Part shown: positions 1 through 7,941 of the stretch, in pieces | Numbering within the stretch: the first letter of the stretch is position 1 | How the letters are laid out: every line of letters begins with the position of its first letter | From: an uncultured Pseudomonadota bacterium | GTDB taxonomy: Bacteria; Myxococcota_A; UBA796; SXON01 | NCBI GenBank assembly: GCA_903875225.1 | Contig: CAIQVJ010000132.1 | Coordinates: 116,999 to 180,998, forward strand | Direction of reading: 5' to 3' | Length of the DNA: 64,000 bases | Made by a program: the position numbers and the translations under genes | Notes under the pieces: generated by a model | What the model saw: the letters and a program-made list of their open reading frames with translations, nothing else | Database searches by the model: none | Told to the model about the DNA's origin: nothing

Positions 1-484
1 CGATCCGCTCGATGCGGCGCAGCGTCTCGAACATGCGCTGCATCGAGGTGGAGGCGCCGATGATCTCGGCGTATCCTGTCTTTTCACGCCCGCGGAGGTA
101 GCGCACCTCCCGCTTGAGCCTATGGTCCCCGAGCGCCCGCTCCAGGGCCAGGGCGGCCTCACGCAGGTCGAACGGCTTCGAGAGGTAGCCGCTCGCTCCG
201 AGTCGGGTCGCCTCGATGGCGCTCTCCACGCCGCCGTGCGCCGTGATCACGACCACGGGGAGGTCGTTGTCCGCGTCGCGCAGGGCGCGCAGGACTGACA
301 GGCCGTCCATCACGGGCATCTTGAGGTCGAGGAACACCCCTGCCGGTGCGTGTTCCCGCACAGCCTCCAGGCACTCCTTGCCGTTGGACGCCGTCACGAC
401 TTCGTAGCCTTCCTCCTGCAGGTGCTCGCTCAGTGACCAACGAATCAGCTCTTCGTCGTCACACACTACGATCGTGCTCGGCAT
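1..484 (-). CDS. NtrC-type sigma-54 response regulator (5' part, cut by window edge)
   Basis: Only the first 161 codons are inside the window; the gene runs off the left edge. The start is ATG at 484. Residues 1-120 form a receiver domain: the acidic pair DDE follows the first strand, the phospho-acceptor Asp lies in FLDLKMPVMDG, the switch Thr in VVITAHGG, and the conserved Lys in YLSKPFDL. After a linker, EIIGASTSMQRMFETLRRI matches the start of the AAA+ sigma-54 activation domain. Such proteins are phosphorylated by a sensor kinase and drive sigma-54 promoters; the partner kinase is not visible. The family assignment is firm, the regulon unknown. The next gene is divergent, with a 241-base gap in which I see no clear promoter. 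Confidence 0.9.
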   Translation of the reverse strand, partial: MPSTIVVCDDEELIRWSLSEHLQEEGYEVVTASNGKECLEAVREHAPAGVFLDLKMPVMDGLSVLRALRDADNDLPVVVITAHGGVESAIEATRLGASGYLSKPFDLREAALALERALGDHRLKREVRYLRGREKTGYAEIIGASTSMQRMFETLRRIERI

Positions 485-725
485 GTTGGGGGGGGGCTCC
501 GGCTGTGCCGGATAACACAGTCCACGAGATGTGCGCCGACCGACGATCAGTTGATCCGGCAACCGCGCGGTCCACCACCTTGGCGGAAACGAATCGCAGG
601 ACCGGGCGATTCGCCTGGAGGCCGGACCGCAGGTACGCCGTTTGACGGCGAGAGCCGAAAAGAAACGGGGCCGGCGGTTGGCCCTTCTCTGCCGGTGGTC
701 ACATTGACTCCACCCCGAGGTCCCG

Positions 726-1157
726 ATGTTCCAGCGCCTGCTCGTCCCCTACGATTTCTCCACCGGCTCCGAACATGCGCTCGCTCTTGCGATCCGCCTC
801 GCTCGGGAGAGCGGGGGATCGATCCTCCTGCTCAACGTGGGAACCGTGCCCGCGGCCGCGCTGGGCGCGGACGCCCTCGGGGTCAGCCAGATGGTGCTGG
901 ACCTGAACGACCGGATCGCCGAGGAGCGCCGGGTGTCCCTGGACCGTGCGGCCCGCGCCGCGATCCCGGCCGACGTGCAGTGGCAGGCGCGTGTGCGCGA
1001 GGGCTTCCCGCCCGAGGTGATCCTGGAAGAGGCCCACGAGCACGACCTCATCGTGATGGGCACCCACGGGCGCACCGGCATCGAGCGGGTCGTGCTCGGG
1101 TCGGTGACCGAGCGCGTGCTCCGCGGCGCGACCGTCCCGGTGCTGGTGACGCGTTGA
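726..1157 (+). CDS. Universal stress protein, UspA family
   Basis: A 143-residue single-domain Usp, the usual length. It begins with the typical strand FQRLLVPYDFSTGSEHAL, and residues 112-126 (GTHGRTGIERVVLGS) fit the G-x2-G-x9-G-S/T ATP-binding signature, so it is probably the nucleotide-binding type. The start is ATG, with GAGG five bases upstream. The stop codon overlaps the TTG start of the downstream CoA-transferase (TTGA), which suggests translational coupling and a shared transcript. The cytoplasmic role is probably stress or energy-state sensing; the specific trigger cannot be read from sequence. Confidence 0.93.
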   Translation: MFQRLLVPYDFSTGSEHALALAIRLARESGGSILLLNVGTVPAAALGADALGVSQMVLDLNDRIAEERRVSLDRAARAAIPADVQWQARVREGFPPEVILEEAHEHDLIVMGTHGRTGIERVVLGSVTERVLRGATVPVLVTR

Positions 1158-2458
1158 GCGTCGACGTCGCCGGGCTCGTGGCAGCCCGGCGCACGGATGC
1201 CGCCGGTGCCATCGCCGCCCTGCCCCGTCGAGGCCGTGTGCTCGTGGGCGGGAACGCAGGGGAGCCGAGGGCGCTCGTCGCCGCGCTGGCGGAGGCCGCA
1301 GCGCGGTTTGACGGCCTCGAGGTCGTGCAGATCCTCTCGTTCGGGTCGGAGCCGCTCGTGCGCCCTGCAGCGCGGGGACACCTCCGTGTGAACGCGTTGT
1401 TCATCGGGCCCTCGGTGCGCGCGGCGGTCGCCTCGGGAGACGCCGACTACACGCCCGTGTTCCTCTCGGAGGCCCCCTCGCTCCTGCGTCCGGGCCGCGC
1501 GCTGGCGCTCGACGCGGTGCTCATCCAGGTGTGCCCGCCCGACGCACATGGGTGGTGCTCGCTCGGGGTGAGCGTAGACGTGCTCGACGGCGCCGTCCGC
1601 CATGCGCCGATGGTGCTGGCGGAGGTGAACCCGAGGATGCCCAGGACCTACGGCGCCGGCGCCGTGCACGTCTCTGCGCTGCACAAGCTCGTGGACGTGG
1701 ACCACCCGCTGCCGACGTTGGAGACCGCTCCCGTGGACCCGGTGCGGGAGCGCATCGCAGCGTACGTCGCAGAGTTCGTTGACGACGGCTGCACCGTCCA
1801 GACCGGCATCGGCAGCATCCCCGACGCGCTGCTGGCGCGGCTGGGGGACCGTCGGGATCTCGGATTCCACACCGAGCTCTTCTCGGATGGAATGCTCAAC
1901 CTCGTGGAAGCGGGCGTGGCGACCGGCGCGCGGAAGGAGCTCTGGCCCGGAAAGGCGGTCACGTCGTTCGTGCTGGGGAGCGAGCGGCTCTACCGGGAGG
2001 TCGACCAGAACCCCGCGATCGAGATGCAGCCGAGCGAGATCACCAACGATCCCGCCCGGATCGCCCGCATGAAGAACTTCGTGGCGATAAACGCGGCGCT
2101 CTCGGTGGACCTCACGGGACAGGTCAACGCCGACAGTGTGGGCACCCGGCTCTATTCGGGCATCGGCGGGCAGGTGGACTTCCTGCGCGGCGCCGCGCGG
2201 TCCGAGGGAGGCCGGCCCATCATCGTGCTCCCGTCCACTGCGCAGGGCGGGCGGTGCAGCCGGATCGTCACCACACTGGCGCCTGGCGCGGGAGTGGTGA
2301 CCAGTCGGGGGGACGTGCACCACGTCGTGACCGAGTGGGGCCGGGCGGAGCTGCACGGCAAGACGATCCGCCAGCGCGCCCGGGCGCTGATCGGGATCGC
2401 CCACCCACAGTTTCGGGACACGCTCACGGCAGAGGCGCAGGCGCTGGGCTACCTCTGA
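1154..2458 (+). CDS. Acetyl-CoA hydrolase/transferase family protein (4-hydroxybutyrate CoA-transferase-like)
   Basis: A 434-residue member of the acetyl-CoA hydrolase/4-hydroxybutyrate CoA-transferase family, which moves CoA between acyl groups through a glutamyl-CoA thioester. The likely catalytic Glu lies in GFHTELFSDGM. The middle segment CTVQTGIGSIPDALLARL and the late glycine-rich IGGQVDFLRGA are family hallmarks. The frame is open far upstream, but family length and gene order point to the TTG at 1154, which overlaps the usp stop as TTGA. The substrate (acetate, butyrate, 4-hydroxybutyrate, propionate) cannot be decided. Co-expression with a stress protein would fit a starvation or storage-carbon role, which is inference. 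Confidence 0.85.
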   Translation: MSVDVAGLVAARRTDAAGAIAALPRRGRVLVGGNAGEPRALVAALAEAAARFDGLEVVQILSFGSEPLVRPAARGHLRVNALFIGPSVRAAVASGDADYTPVFLSEAPSLLRPGRALALDAVLIQVCPPDAHGWCSLGVSVDVLDGAVRHAPMVLAEVNPRMPRTYGAGAVHVSALHKLVDVDHPLPTLETAPVDPVRERIAAYVAEFVDDGCTVQTGIGSIPDALLARLGDRRDLGFHTELFSDGMLNLVEAGVATGARKELWPGKAVTSFVLGSERLYREVDQNPAIEMQPSEITNDPARIARMKNFVAINAALSVDLTGQVNADSVGTRLYSGIGGQVDFLRGAARSEGGRPIIVLPSTAQGGRCSRIVTTLAPGAGVVTSRGDVHHVVTEWGRAELHGKTIRQRARALIGIAHPQFRDTLTAEAQALGYL

Positions 2459-2518
2459 CAAAGGGCGTTGACGGGCGGGCCAGGTGCGGGTAATGTGAGC
2501 ATTGAAGTTGGAGCGTGC

Positions 2519-3049
2519 ATGTCCATGAAGCCATTCGCCATCGCCATCCTGTCTGCGATGTTCGCCACCGTGGTCTATGCGGCTGATCCCGTGTCGGGCG
2601 CGGTCGAGAAGAGCTCGTCGCTGTCGCCGGCCGAGCGGTCCCAGTACGCGACCGAGTCCCTCACCGAGATGCAGAACGCGCAGACGGTGTTGGAGCGCCT
2701 CGACCGCACGGATCACGACTGCGTGGCCACGCGGCTGCCGCTGTTGAACTCGCTGATCGAGGTGAGCACCTCCGCGGCCTCCGAGATGACCAAGTTTCAG
2801 GCCCAGGGCAACTCCTCGCGTGCAGACACGGAGCTCCGCAAGATCTCCGCAGCCCTCACGAAGACCCGCGCGTTGATGCTCGAGGCCAAGGCGTGCGCCA
2901 AGGACAACGAGGGCGTCGGCGAGGACTCCGTGAAGCTCGAGTACGCCGGCCCCACCATCGGGGACGACAGCACGGACGGTACTGCACCGCCGCCGGACTT
3001 CGAATTCGACGCTGGCGACGATCCGGTCGAGGGCAGCCCGTACATGTAG
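2519..3049 (+). CDS. Small secreted protein of unknown function
   Basis: A 176-residue protein with a clean signal peptide: MSMKPF, then a hydrophobic stretch ending in VVYA before ADPVSG. The start ATG at 2519 is preferred because it places the signal peptide at the N-terminus; the open frame starts at 2468. The mature part is rich in Ser, Thr, Ala and Glu, mostly helical in appearance, with two Cys (HDCVATR and AKACAKD) that could pair. The tail is acidic and Pro/Asp rich. It is probably periplasmic. I recognise no family. It stands alone and is followed by a strong hairpin terminator. Confidence 0.75.
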   Translation: MSMKPFAIAILSAMFATVVYAADPVSGAVEKSSSLSPAERSQYATESLTEMQNAQTVLERLDRTDHDCVATRLPLLNSLIEVSTSAASEMTKFQAQGNSSRADTELRKISAALTKTRALMLEAKACAKDNEGVGEDSVKLEYAGPTIGDDSTDGTAPPPDFEFDAGDDPVEGSPYM

Positions 3050-3067
3050 TCGGGTCCAAGGAACCGG

Positions 3068-3098
3068 ACAGGCGGCCTCGGCCGCCTGTTTCCGTTTT
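3068..3098 (+). terminator. Rho-independent terminator after the secreted protein
   Basis: ACAGGCGGCC at 3068-3077 pairs perfectly with GGCCGCCTGT at 3080-3089, and a T-rich run (TTTCCGTTTT) follows at once. It lies 18 bases past the stop codon of the secreted protein. Confidence 0.8.
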
Positions 3099-3230
3099 GG
3101 GCGAACGCAAGACAGCGTTCAGCGGCGCCCTGCGGCCGCAGGCGGATCGCGTGGAGGGTAGCGAGCCGCCAAGAAACGCTCTACCCGACGGTTCTGATGC
3201 ACCTGCGCGGCTGCGGAGCCCGGGGCAGCG

Positions 3231-4496
3231 TCAGTAGTTGACGGTAGCCGTGAGGTGGCCGCTGAACTCGTCGAACTGCACGCTCGTGTCAGACGACGAG
3301 CGCTCCTGCCAGGTGCCGCCGGCAGTGATCCAGACCCACTCACGGATGAAGTAGGTGGCGTCGAGCTTCGCATCGAGCACGATGTCGTCGCGAGTCTCCT
3401 GCCCGCGGAACTGCTCCGGGGAGATCCCGAACTCGCCATCCAGCCCGACGCGCTTGGCGAACCGGAGGTCCGTCGAGGCGTACGCCCTGAGGTAGGATAC
3501 GTAGTTCGTGAAGAACGAGTCGCGGAAGTTCTTGGTGACCCCGATGTTGAACTTGTCGTTCTCGGAGAGGTCGTAGCGGAAGCCCGCATCGAACACGAGG
3601 TGCTGGAGCCCGGTGAGGTCGGCAGCGGCGGCGGCATCGGCGCCGGGCACGGTGGTCTCGTCGTAGTCGGCAGCGCCGTATCCGACGATCGCGGTGACCG
3701 TGAGCCTGTCGATGACCCGGCCGCGCAGTCCGCCGGTGAGCCGCCACATGTTGTGGTCGGGGAAGCTGAGCGTGTCCCCCTGGGGGGTCTCGATCGTCGA
3801 GTTCACATAGGCGGCGTGCTCCCACTCGAAGTCGGCGGTGACCGCGGTGCGGGGAAGCAGCTGCCACGTGACGTTGCCGGTGGGGCCGATGGCGTTGCGC
3901 GTGTTGTAGTGCCGCGTGCCGTCCTCGTGCGCGCTGGCGGGGGTTCCGTAGTCGTCGAGCACGTACTTGGCGCCCGCCGAGAACTCCAGAGCGCTACCCG
4001 GCCGCGCAGCCACGGCAGCGGTGGTCTGGTTCCGGAACTGCTTGGTGTAGGGATGGGCGTCGGATTCGGCGTCTACCGGGAAGTTCTGGATGCCGACGCC
4101 CTCGTTCAGGCGGAGGCCGATGCGGGACTTCTTGAGCGCGTCGATGTTCCCGTTGATGGAGAAGTCGTCGTAGCGGTCGAGGGCGGTGGTCTCGGCGGTG
4201 AAGTACTTGTGAAGCGAGTACGCGCCAGACAGGTTCACGTCGAGATCGTCGCGGTTGAGGCGAAGCTCGACTCCCGGGGAAACCTTCAGGTTCGCCGCAC
4301 CGGATTCGGGCGTGACCGTCTCTACGTGGTAGGCGTTGTTGGTGTACTGGACTCCGACCGCGATGCCCGGAACGATCACCGCATCACCCGCAGTGATGTG
4401 CTCGCCGGGCTCAGCCCACGCCGGAGAGGACAACAGCAAGCCGATCACGGCCGATGCTGCCCGTCCTCCACTTCCGTCCGCAGGTACCAATTTCAC
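3231..4496 (-). CDS. Outer-membrane beta-barrel protein of the polysaccharide export machine
   Basis: A 421-residue protein with a signal peptide (ending LLLSSPAWA, then EPGEH), many alternating amphipathic strands with aromatic girdle residues, and a C-terminal aromatic ending (HLTATVNY) typical of BAM substrates. It resembles the putative beta-barrel porin 2 group found in exopolysaccharide loci. The start is GTG at 4496, chosen because AGGAG lies nine bases upstream and this places the signal peptide at the N-terminus. In Myxococcus, similar barrels (Wzp) work with OPX proteins that cannot span the outer membrane themselves. The OPX gene four positions upstream in this block also lacks its helix, so this is probably the outer-membrane pore for the polymer. 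Confidence 0.8.
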   Translation of the reverse strand: MKLVPADGSGGRAASAVIGLLLSSPAWAEPGEHITAGDAVIVPGIAVGVQYTNNAYHVETVTPESGAANLKVSPGVELRLNRDDLDVNLSGAYSLHKYFTAETTALDRYDDFSINGNIDALKKSRIGLRLNEGVGIQNFPVDAESDAHPYTKQFRNQTTAAVAARPGSALEFSAGAKYVLDDYGTPASAHEDGTRHYNTRNAIGPTGNVTWQLLPRTAVTADFEWEHAAYVNSTIETPQGDTLSFPDHNMWRLTGGLRGRVIDRLTVTAIVGYGAADYDETTVPGADAAAAADLTGLQHLVFDAGFRYDLSENDKFNIGVTKNFRDSFFTNYVSYLRAYASTDLRFAKRVGLDGEFGISPEQFRGQETRDDIVLDAKLDATYFIREWVWITAGGTWQERSSSDTSVQFDEFSGHLTATVNY

Positions 4497-4578
4497 GCGC
4501 TCAAACTCCTGACCGGACGGCTCTATTACGTGATCGCGCACGGCGCACGCGCTCTGCGCAAAGGGACAAGAAAAGCTG

Positions 4579-4608
4579 GGTAGCTCGCACTGAATTGTCT
4601 CGTGTCAA
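4579..4608 (-). promoter_or_regulatory. Possible promoter for the beta-barrel gene
   Basis: The minus strand carries a perfect TTGACA (4608-4603), then an 18-base spacer and GCTACC (4584-4579), which is a poor -10. It lies about 85 bases upstream of the GTG start, in the gap after the epimerase gene. The -35 match is exact but the -10 is weak. Confidence 0.25.
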
Positions 4609-4668
4609 ATTTCGGCGGTGGTAACGTATACGCGGCGAGAACGCAGATGGATCGAACCGAATGCGCTT

Positions 4669-5700
4669 CTACACATTGTAGTACCCTCTATACCACGCGA
4701 CAAACCGGCGGACCCCGACTTCGATCGGCGTGTCCGGCCGGAACCCCACTGCGTCTCCGAGGTCGGTGACGTCCGCGCAGGTTGCGGGCACGTCGCCAGG
4801 CTGCATCGGCAGCAGGTTCCGGATCGCGGGCTTTCCGAGGGCCTCCTCGAGCAGGCCGATCAGCTTGAGCAGCGGCTCGGAGCGCCGGTTTCCGATGTTG
4901 AACACGCGGAAGGGGGCGCTCGATGAGGCCGGGTCTGCATGCGCCGGGTCGAACCCGGGGTTCGGCGCCGCCGGGACATCTGCCACCCGGACGACGCCCG
5001 TGACGATGTCGTCGACGTAGGTGAAATCGCGCTGCATGCCGCCGTGGTTGAACACGTCGATCGGCTCGCCCGCGAGGATCGCTCGGGTGAACAGGAACAG
5101 CGCCATGTCCGGGCGACCCCACGGCCCGTAGACCGTGAAGAAGCGCAACCCCGTGGTGGGCAGACGGAAGATGTGGCTGTAGCTGTGGGCCATCAGCTCG
5201 TTTGCCTTCTTCGTCGCGGCGTAGAGGCTCACGGGGTGGTCCACGCCCTGGTGCTCGGAGAACGGCAGGTTGGTGTGGTTGCCGTAGACGGACGACGAGC
5301 TGGCATAGACGAGGTGGCGGACCTTCTGGTGGCGGCTTCCTTCGAGGATGTTCGCGAAGCCCGCGAGGTTGGCCTGGATGTAGGCGTGCGGGTTGGTGAG
5401 CGAGTACCGGACCCCTGCCTGCGCTGCGAGGTGGATCACGATCTGGGGGCGGACCTCCTCGAAGAGCGCGGCCATGACCGCGGTGTCTGCGATGTCTGCC
5501 CGCACGAACCGAAAGCCCGGGCGACCCTCGAGCCTCGCGAGGCGCGCCCACTTGAGCGCCGGGTCGTAGTAGTCGTTCACGATGTCCACCCCCACGACCT
5601 CGCGCCCCTCGGCGAGGAGGCGCTCCGCCACGTGGTAGCCGATGAATCCGGCGACGCCGGTCAGGAGCACGGGGGGCTGTTCGGGGGTTGGCTGGGACAT
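4669..5700 (-). CDS. NAD-dependent UDP-sugar 4-epimerase (UDP-glucuronate/HexNAcA type)
   Basis: A 343-residue extended short-chain dehydrogenase/reductase. The NAD-binding motif is TGVAGFIG at residues 13-20, the catalytic Ser lies in YASSSSVYG, and the Tyr-Lys pair in YAATKKANE. Length and the NDYYD segment match UDP-glucuronate 4-epimerases. The start is ATG at 5700, seven bases after the stop of the UDP-sugar dehydrogenase, so the pair is one transcript. The dehydrogenase makes a uronic acid and this enzyme would invert C4, for example UDP-GlcNAcA to UDP-GalNAcA or UDP-GlcA to UDP-GalA, giving an acidic precursor for the polysaccharide. Confidence 0.88.
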   Translation of the reverse strand: MSQPTPEQPPVLLTGVAGFIGYHVAERLLAEGREVVGVDIVNDYYDPALKWARLARLEGRPGFRFVRADIADTAVMAALFEEVRPQIVIHLAAQAGVRYSLTNPHAYIQANLAGFANILEGSRHQKVRHLVYASSSSVYGNHTNLPFSEHQGVDHPVSLYAATKKANELMAHSYSHIFRLPTTGLRFFTVYGPWGRPDMALFLFTRAILAGEPIDVFNHGGMQRDFTYVDDIVTGVVRVADVPAAPNPGFDPAHADPASSSAPFRVFNIGNRRSEPLLKLIGLLEEALGKPAIRNLLPMQPGDVPATCADVTDLGDAVGFRPDTPIEVGVRRFVAWYRGYYNV

Positions 5701-5707
5701 GCGAAGC

Positions 5708-6982
5708 TCAGAGGGAAAGGTAGTGCAGGTTCTCGGGAATGGCGCCGCGGTCGAGGACACATTTGACGTCGAAGACGACGCCGTGCTCTCGCACCCGCGA
5801 ACACAGCGCCGCGGTGCCCTCGGAGAGGTACTCGTGGTGGCTCACGGCCACGATGAGCGCATCGAGGTCGCGGACGTCGGCCAGCGGGGTGAGCTCGATG
5901 CCGTATTCGTGCATGGCCTCCGCGGCGGTGGCGTACGGGTCGTGGGTGAACACCACCGCGCCGTAGTCGTCGAGCTCGGCCACGATGTCCGGCACCTTGC
6001 TGTTGCGGAGGTCGGGTACGTTCTCCTTGAACGTGAGGCCCAGAACGCCGATGCGCGCGCCTCGCGAGGTGCGTCCGGCGAGGTTCAGCGCCTTGACCAC
6101 CCGGTGCGCGATGTGGCGTCCCATCTCGTCATTGATGCGGCGCCCGGCCAGGATCACCTGGGGGTAGTAGCCCGCCTGCTCGGCGCGGGCGGTGAGGTAG
6201 TACGGGTCGACCCCGATGCAGTGTCCGCCCACGAGTCCGGGAGTGAACCGCAGGAAGTTCCACTTGGTGCCGGCCGCCGCCAGCACGTCGCGGGTGTCGA
6301 TCCCCAGCCGCTCGAAGATCAGGGAGAGCTCGTTCATGAGCGCGATGTTCAGGTCGCGCTGGGTGTTCTCGATCACCTTCGCCGCCTCGGCCACCTTGAT
6401 GGTGGGGGCGCGGTGAACGCCGGCGGTGATGATCGCACCGTAGGCGCGGGCCACCTTGTCGAGCGTCTCCGCGTTCTCGCCCGACACGACCTTCACGATG
6501 GTGTCGAGCCGGTGCTCCTTGTCGCCGGGGTTGATGCGCTCGGGGGAGTAGCCGAGGAAGAAGTCCCGCCCACGCACGAGTCCCGACTCGGCCTCGAGGA
6601 TCGGCCCGCAGATCTCCTCGGTGACTCCGGGGTAGACCGTGGACTCGTACACCACGGTTGCGCCGCGCCCCAGCACCCTCCCGACCGTGCGGGATGCCGC
6701 CTCGACGGGAGTCAGGTCCGGCCGGCGGTGCTCGTCGATGGGCGTGGGGACGGCGACGATGAAGATCGTGCACCCGCGAAGATCCTCGGGGTCGCTCGTC
6801 AACTGGAGGCTGGTGTGCGCGAGCTCCTCGGGAGAAGCCTCCCGCGTGCGGTCCTCCCCTCGCTTGAGCGCTGCCACGCGCTCCACGGAGAGGTCGAACC
6901 CAACGGTGGCAAACCGGCGTGCGAACCCCAATGCGACGGGAAGTCCGACGTAGCCGAGCCCTACAACGCCGACGCGCTCCAT
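5708..6982 (-). CDS. UDP-sugar 6-dehydrogenase (UDP-GlcNAc/GalNAc dehydrogenase, TviB/WbpO-like)
   Basis: A 424-residue NAD-dependent nucleotide-sugar dehydrogenase. It has the N-terminal dinucleotide fold (VGVVGLGYVGLP), the ESTVYPGVTEE segment, a central KVIENTQRDLNIALMNE helix, and the active-site Cys in GGHCIGVDPYYLT. The sequence is closer to the HexNAc group (TviB, WbpA, WbpO) than to plain UDP-glucose dehydrogenases. The start is ATG at 6982, because AGGAG sits five bases before it; the in-frame GTG two codons earlier has no spacing. It oxidises C6 twice to give a UDP-uronic acid and feeds the epimerase immediately downstream. Confidence 0.9.
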   Translation of the reverse strand: MERVGVVGLGYVGLPVALGFARRFATVGFDLSVERVAALKRGEDRTREASPEELAHTSLQLTSDPEDLRGCTIFIVAVPTPIDEHRRPDLTPVEAASRTVGRVLGRGATVVYESTVYPGVTEEICGPILEAESGLVRGRDFFLGYSPERINPGDKEHRLDTIVKVVSGENAETLDKVARAYGAIITAGVHRAPTIKVAEAAKVIENTQRDLNIALMNELSLIFERLGIDTRDVLAAAGTKWNFLRFTPGLVGGHCIGVDPYYLTARAEQAGYYPQVILAGRRINDEMGRHIAHRVVKALNLAGRTSRGARIGVLGLTFKENVPDLRNSKVPDIVAELDDYGAVVFTHDPYATAAEAMHEYGIELTPLADVRDLDALIVAVSHHEYLSEGTAALCSRVREHGVVFDVKCVLDRGAIPENLHYLSL

Positions 6983-7046
6983 CTTCACTCCTGCGACTGC
7001 GGCCTATCCACGGGCCCCCTACGGGGCAAGCTCCGCGCCGTGAGGG

Positions 7047-7829
7047 TCAGAAGAACGAGCGTGGGAGGGTGACCCGATCGTCGGGGTTCAGCACGACGTC
7101 CTGGTCGCGCCCGTTCCGGACCCTGGCGAGGTTGACGACCACGCGTTTCCCACTCGCGGTGAGGATGTACACCCGGCGTTGCGAGGCGTAGATCGTGGGT
7201 CCGCCCGCGAGGCTCACCGCCTGGGAGACGGTGAGGCCCTCGTGGTAGGCCACCTGTCCCTCGGTCTTCACCTCGCCATCCACGTACACGTGCCGGCCTT
7301 GACGCAAAATGACCGTGTCCCCGGCGCTCAGGAGGACGGGCGCCGGGTCGAGGTTGAGCTTCGAGAGCGTGTAGGTCGTCGATTCGCCGCTCTGCTTGAT
7401 GACGTCGACCTCCACGACGTTGTCCCCCATCGGACCCCCTGCCGCGGTGATCGCCTGGGACAGCGAGGTCGCTCCGGTGAGGACCTGGATCCCGGGGGCC
7501 TTTACCGCGCCCCGCACCTCGATCTTCTGGCTCCCGTACGTCGAGACGTCGACGGTCACGTGCGGGTTGATGAGGAACCCCGCCGCGAGGCGAGCCTGCA
7601 CCTCATTCGCGATGTCGGTGGTCGTGTGGCCGCAGATGTCGATGCTGCCGATCAGCTCGACCTCGATGTGGCAGCTCGAGGGCACGAGCTTGGTGCCGCT
7701 CAGTCGGGGCTCGTCGAACACCTGGATGTTGACGGAGTCGCCGGCGCCGACCTGGTAGTCCTGCGCGAAGCAGGGGCTGCTGACAGCGAACGTCAGCTCG
7801 AAAAGTGCGAGCACAAGACCCATTGCCAC
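7047..7829 (-). CDS. OPX (Wza-like) polysaccharide export protein lacking the C-terminal helix
   Basis: A 260-residue secreted protein: signal peptide ending PCFAQ, a polysaccharide export (PES) domain near residues 27-105 starting YQVGAGDSVNIQVFDEP, then two SLBB-type repeats (about 110-185 and 190-260). It stops at VTLPRSFF with no amphipathic C-terminal helix, so unlike E. coli Wza it should not cross the outer membrane alone. The start is GTG at 7829, with AGGAG eight bases upstream. There is no lipobox Cys. The PES domain has an unusual Cys pair (SSCHIE and DICGH). It is divergent from the co-polymerase gene, and together with the beta-barrel it would form the periplasm-to-surface conduit. 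Confidence 0.87.
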   Translation of the reverse strand: MAMGLVLALFELTFAVSSPCFAQDYQVGAGDSVNIQVFDEPRLSGTKLVPSSCHIEVELIGSIDICGHTTTDIANEVQARLAAGFLINPHVTVDVSTYGSQKIEVRGAVKAPGIQVLTGATSLSQAITAAGGPMGDNVVEVDVIKQSGESTTYTLSKLNLDPAPVLLSAGDTVILRQGRHVYVDGEVKTEGQVAYHEGLTVSQAVSLAGGPTIYASQRRVYILTASGKRVVVNLARVRNGRDQDVVLNPDDRVTLPRSFF

Positions 7830-7941
7830 GGCGCCATCTCCTGTATCTGACCTGACCGGCACGATAACCGATGAAATTAGGAGCCGCACCGGCAGTTCGC
7901 AGTTGCGGCGTGCCACGGGGTTTCAGGGTATTGTTCTGGGA

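Noticed and set aside
551..1153. Upstream extension of the CoA-transferase frame to position 551
   Set aside because: The added 201 residues are Arg/Pro/Gly-rich shadow sequence over the usp gene; family length and the TTGA overlap favour the start at 1154.
749..2716. Long minus-strand frame opposite usp and the CoA-transferase
   Set aside because: Composition is Arg/His/Val-rich as expected of antisense to GC-rich genes, and both plus-strand genes are clearly real.
3255..4583. Long plus-strand frame opposite the beta-barrel gene
   Set aside because: Repetitive Val/Glu/Arg composition with no domain; the minus strand gives a signal peptide and a barrel with proper C-terminus.
7830..7941. 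Sigma-54 type promoter in the OPX-kinase divergent gap
   Set aside because: TGGCAC is present but the GC element is not at the required distance.
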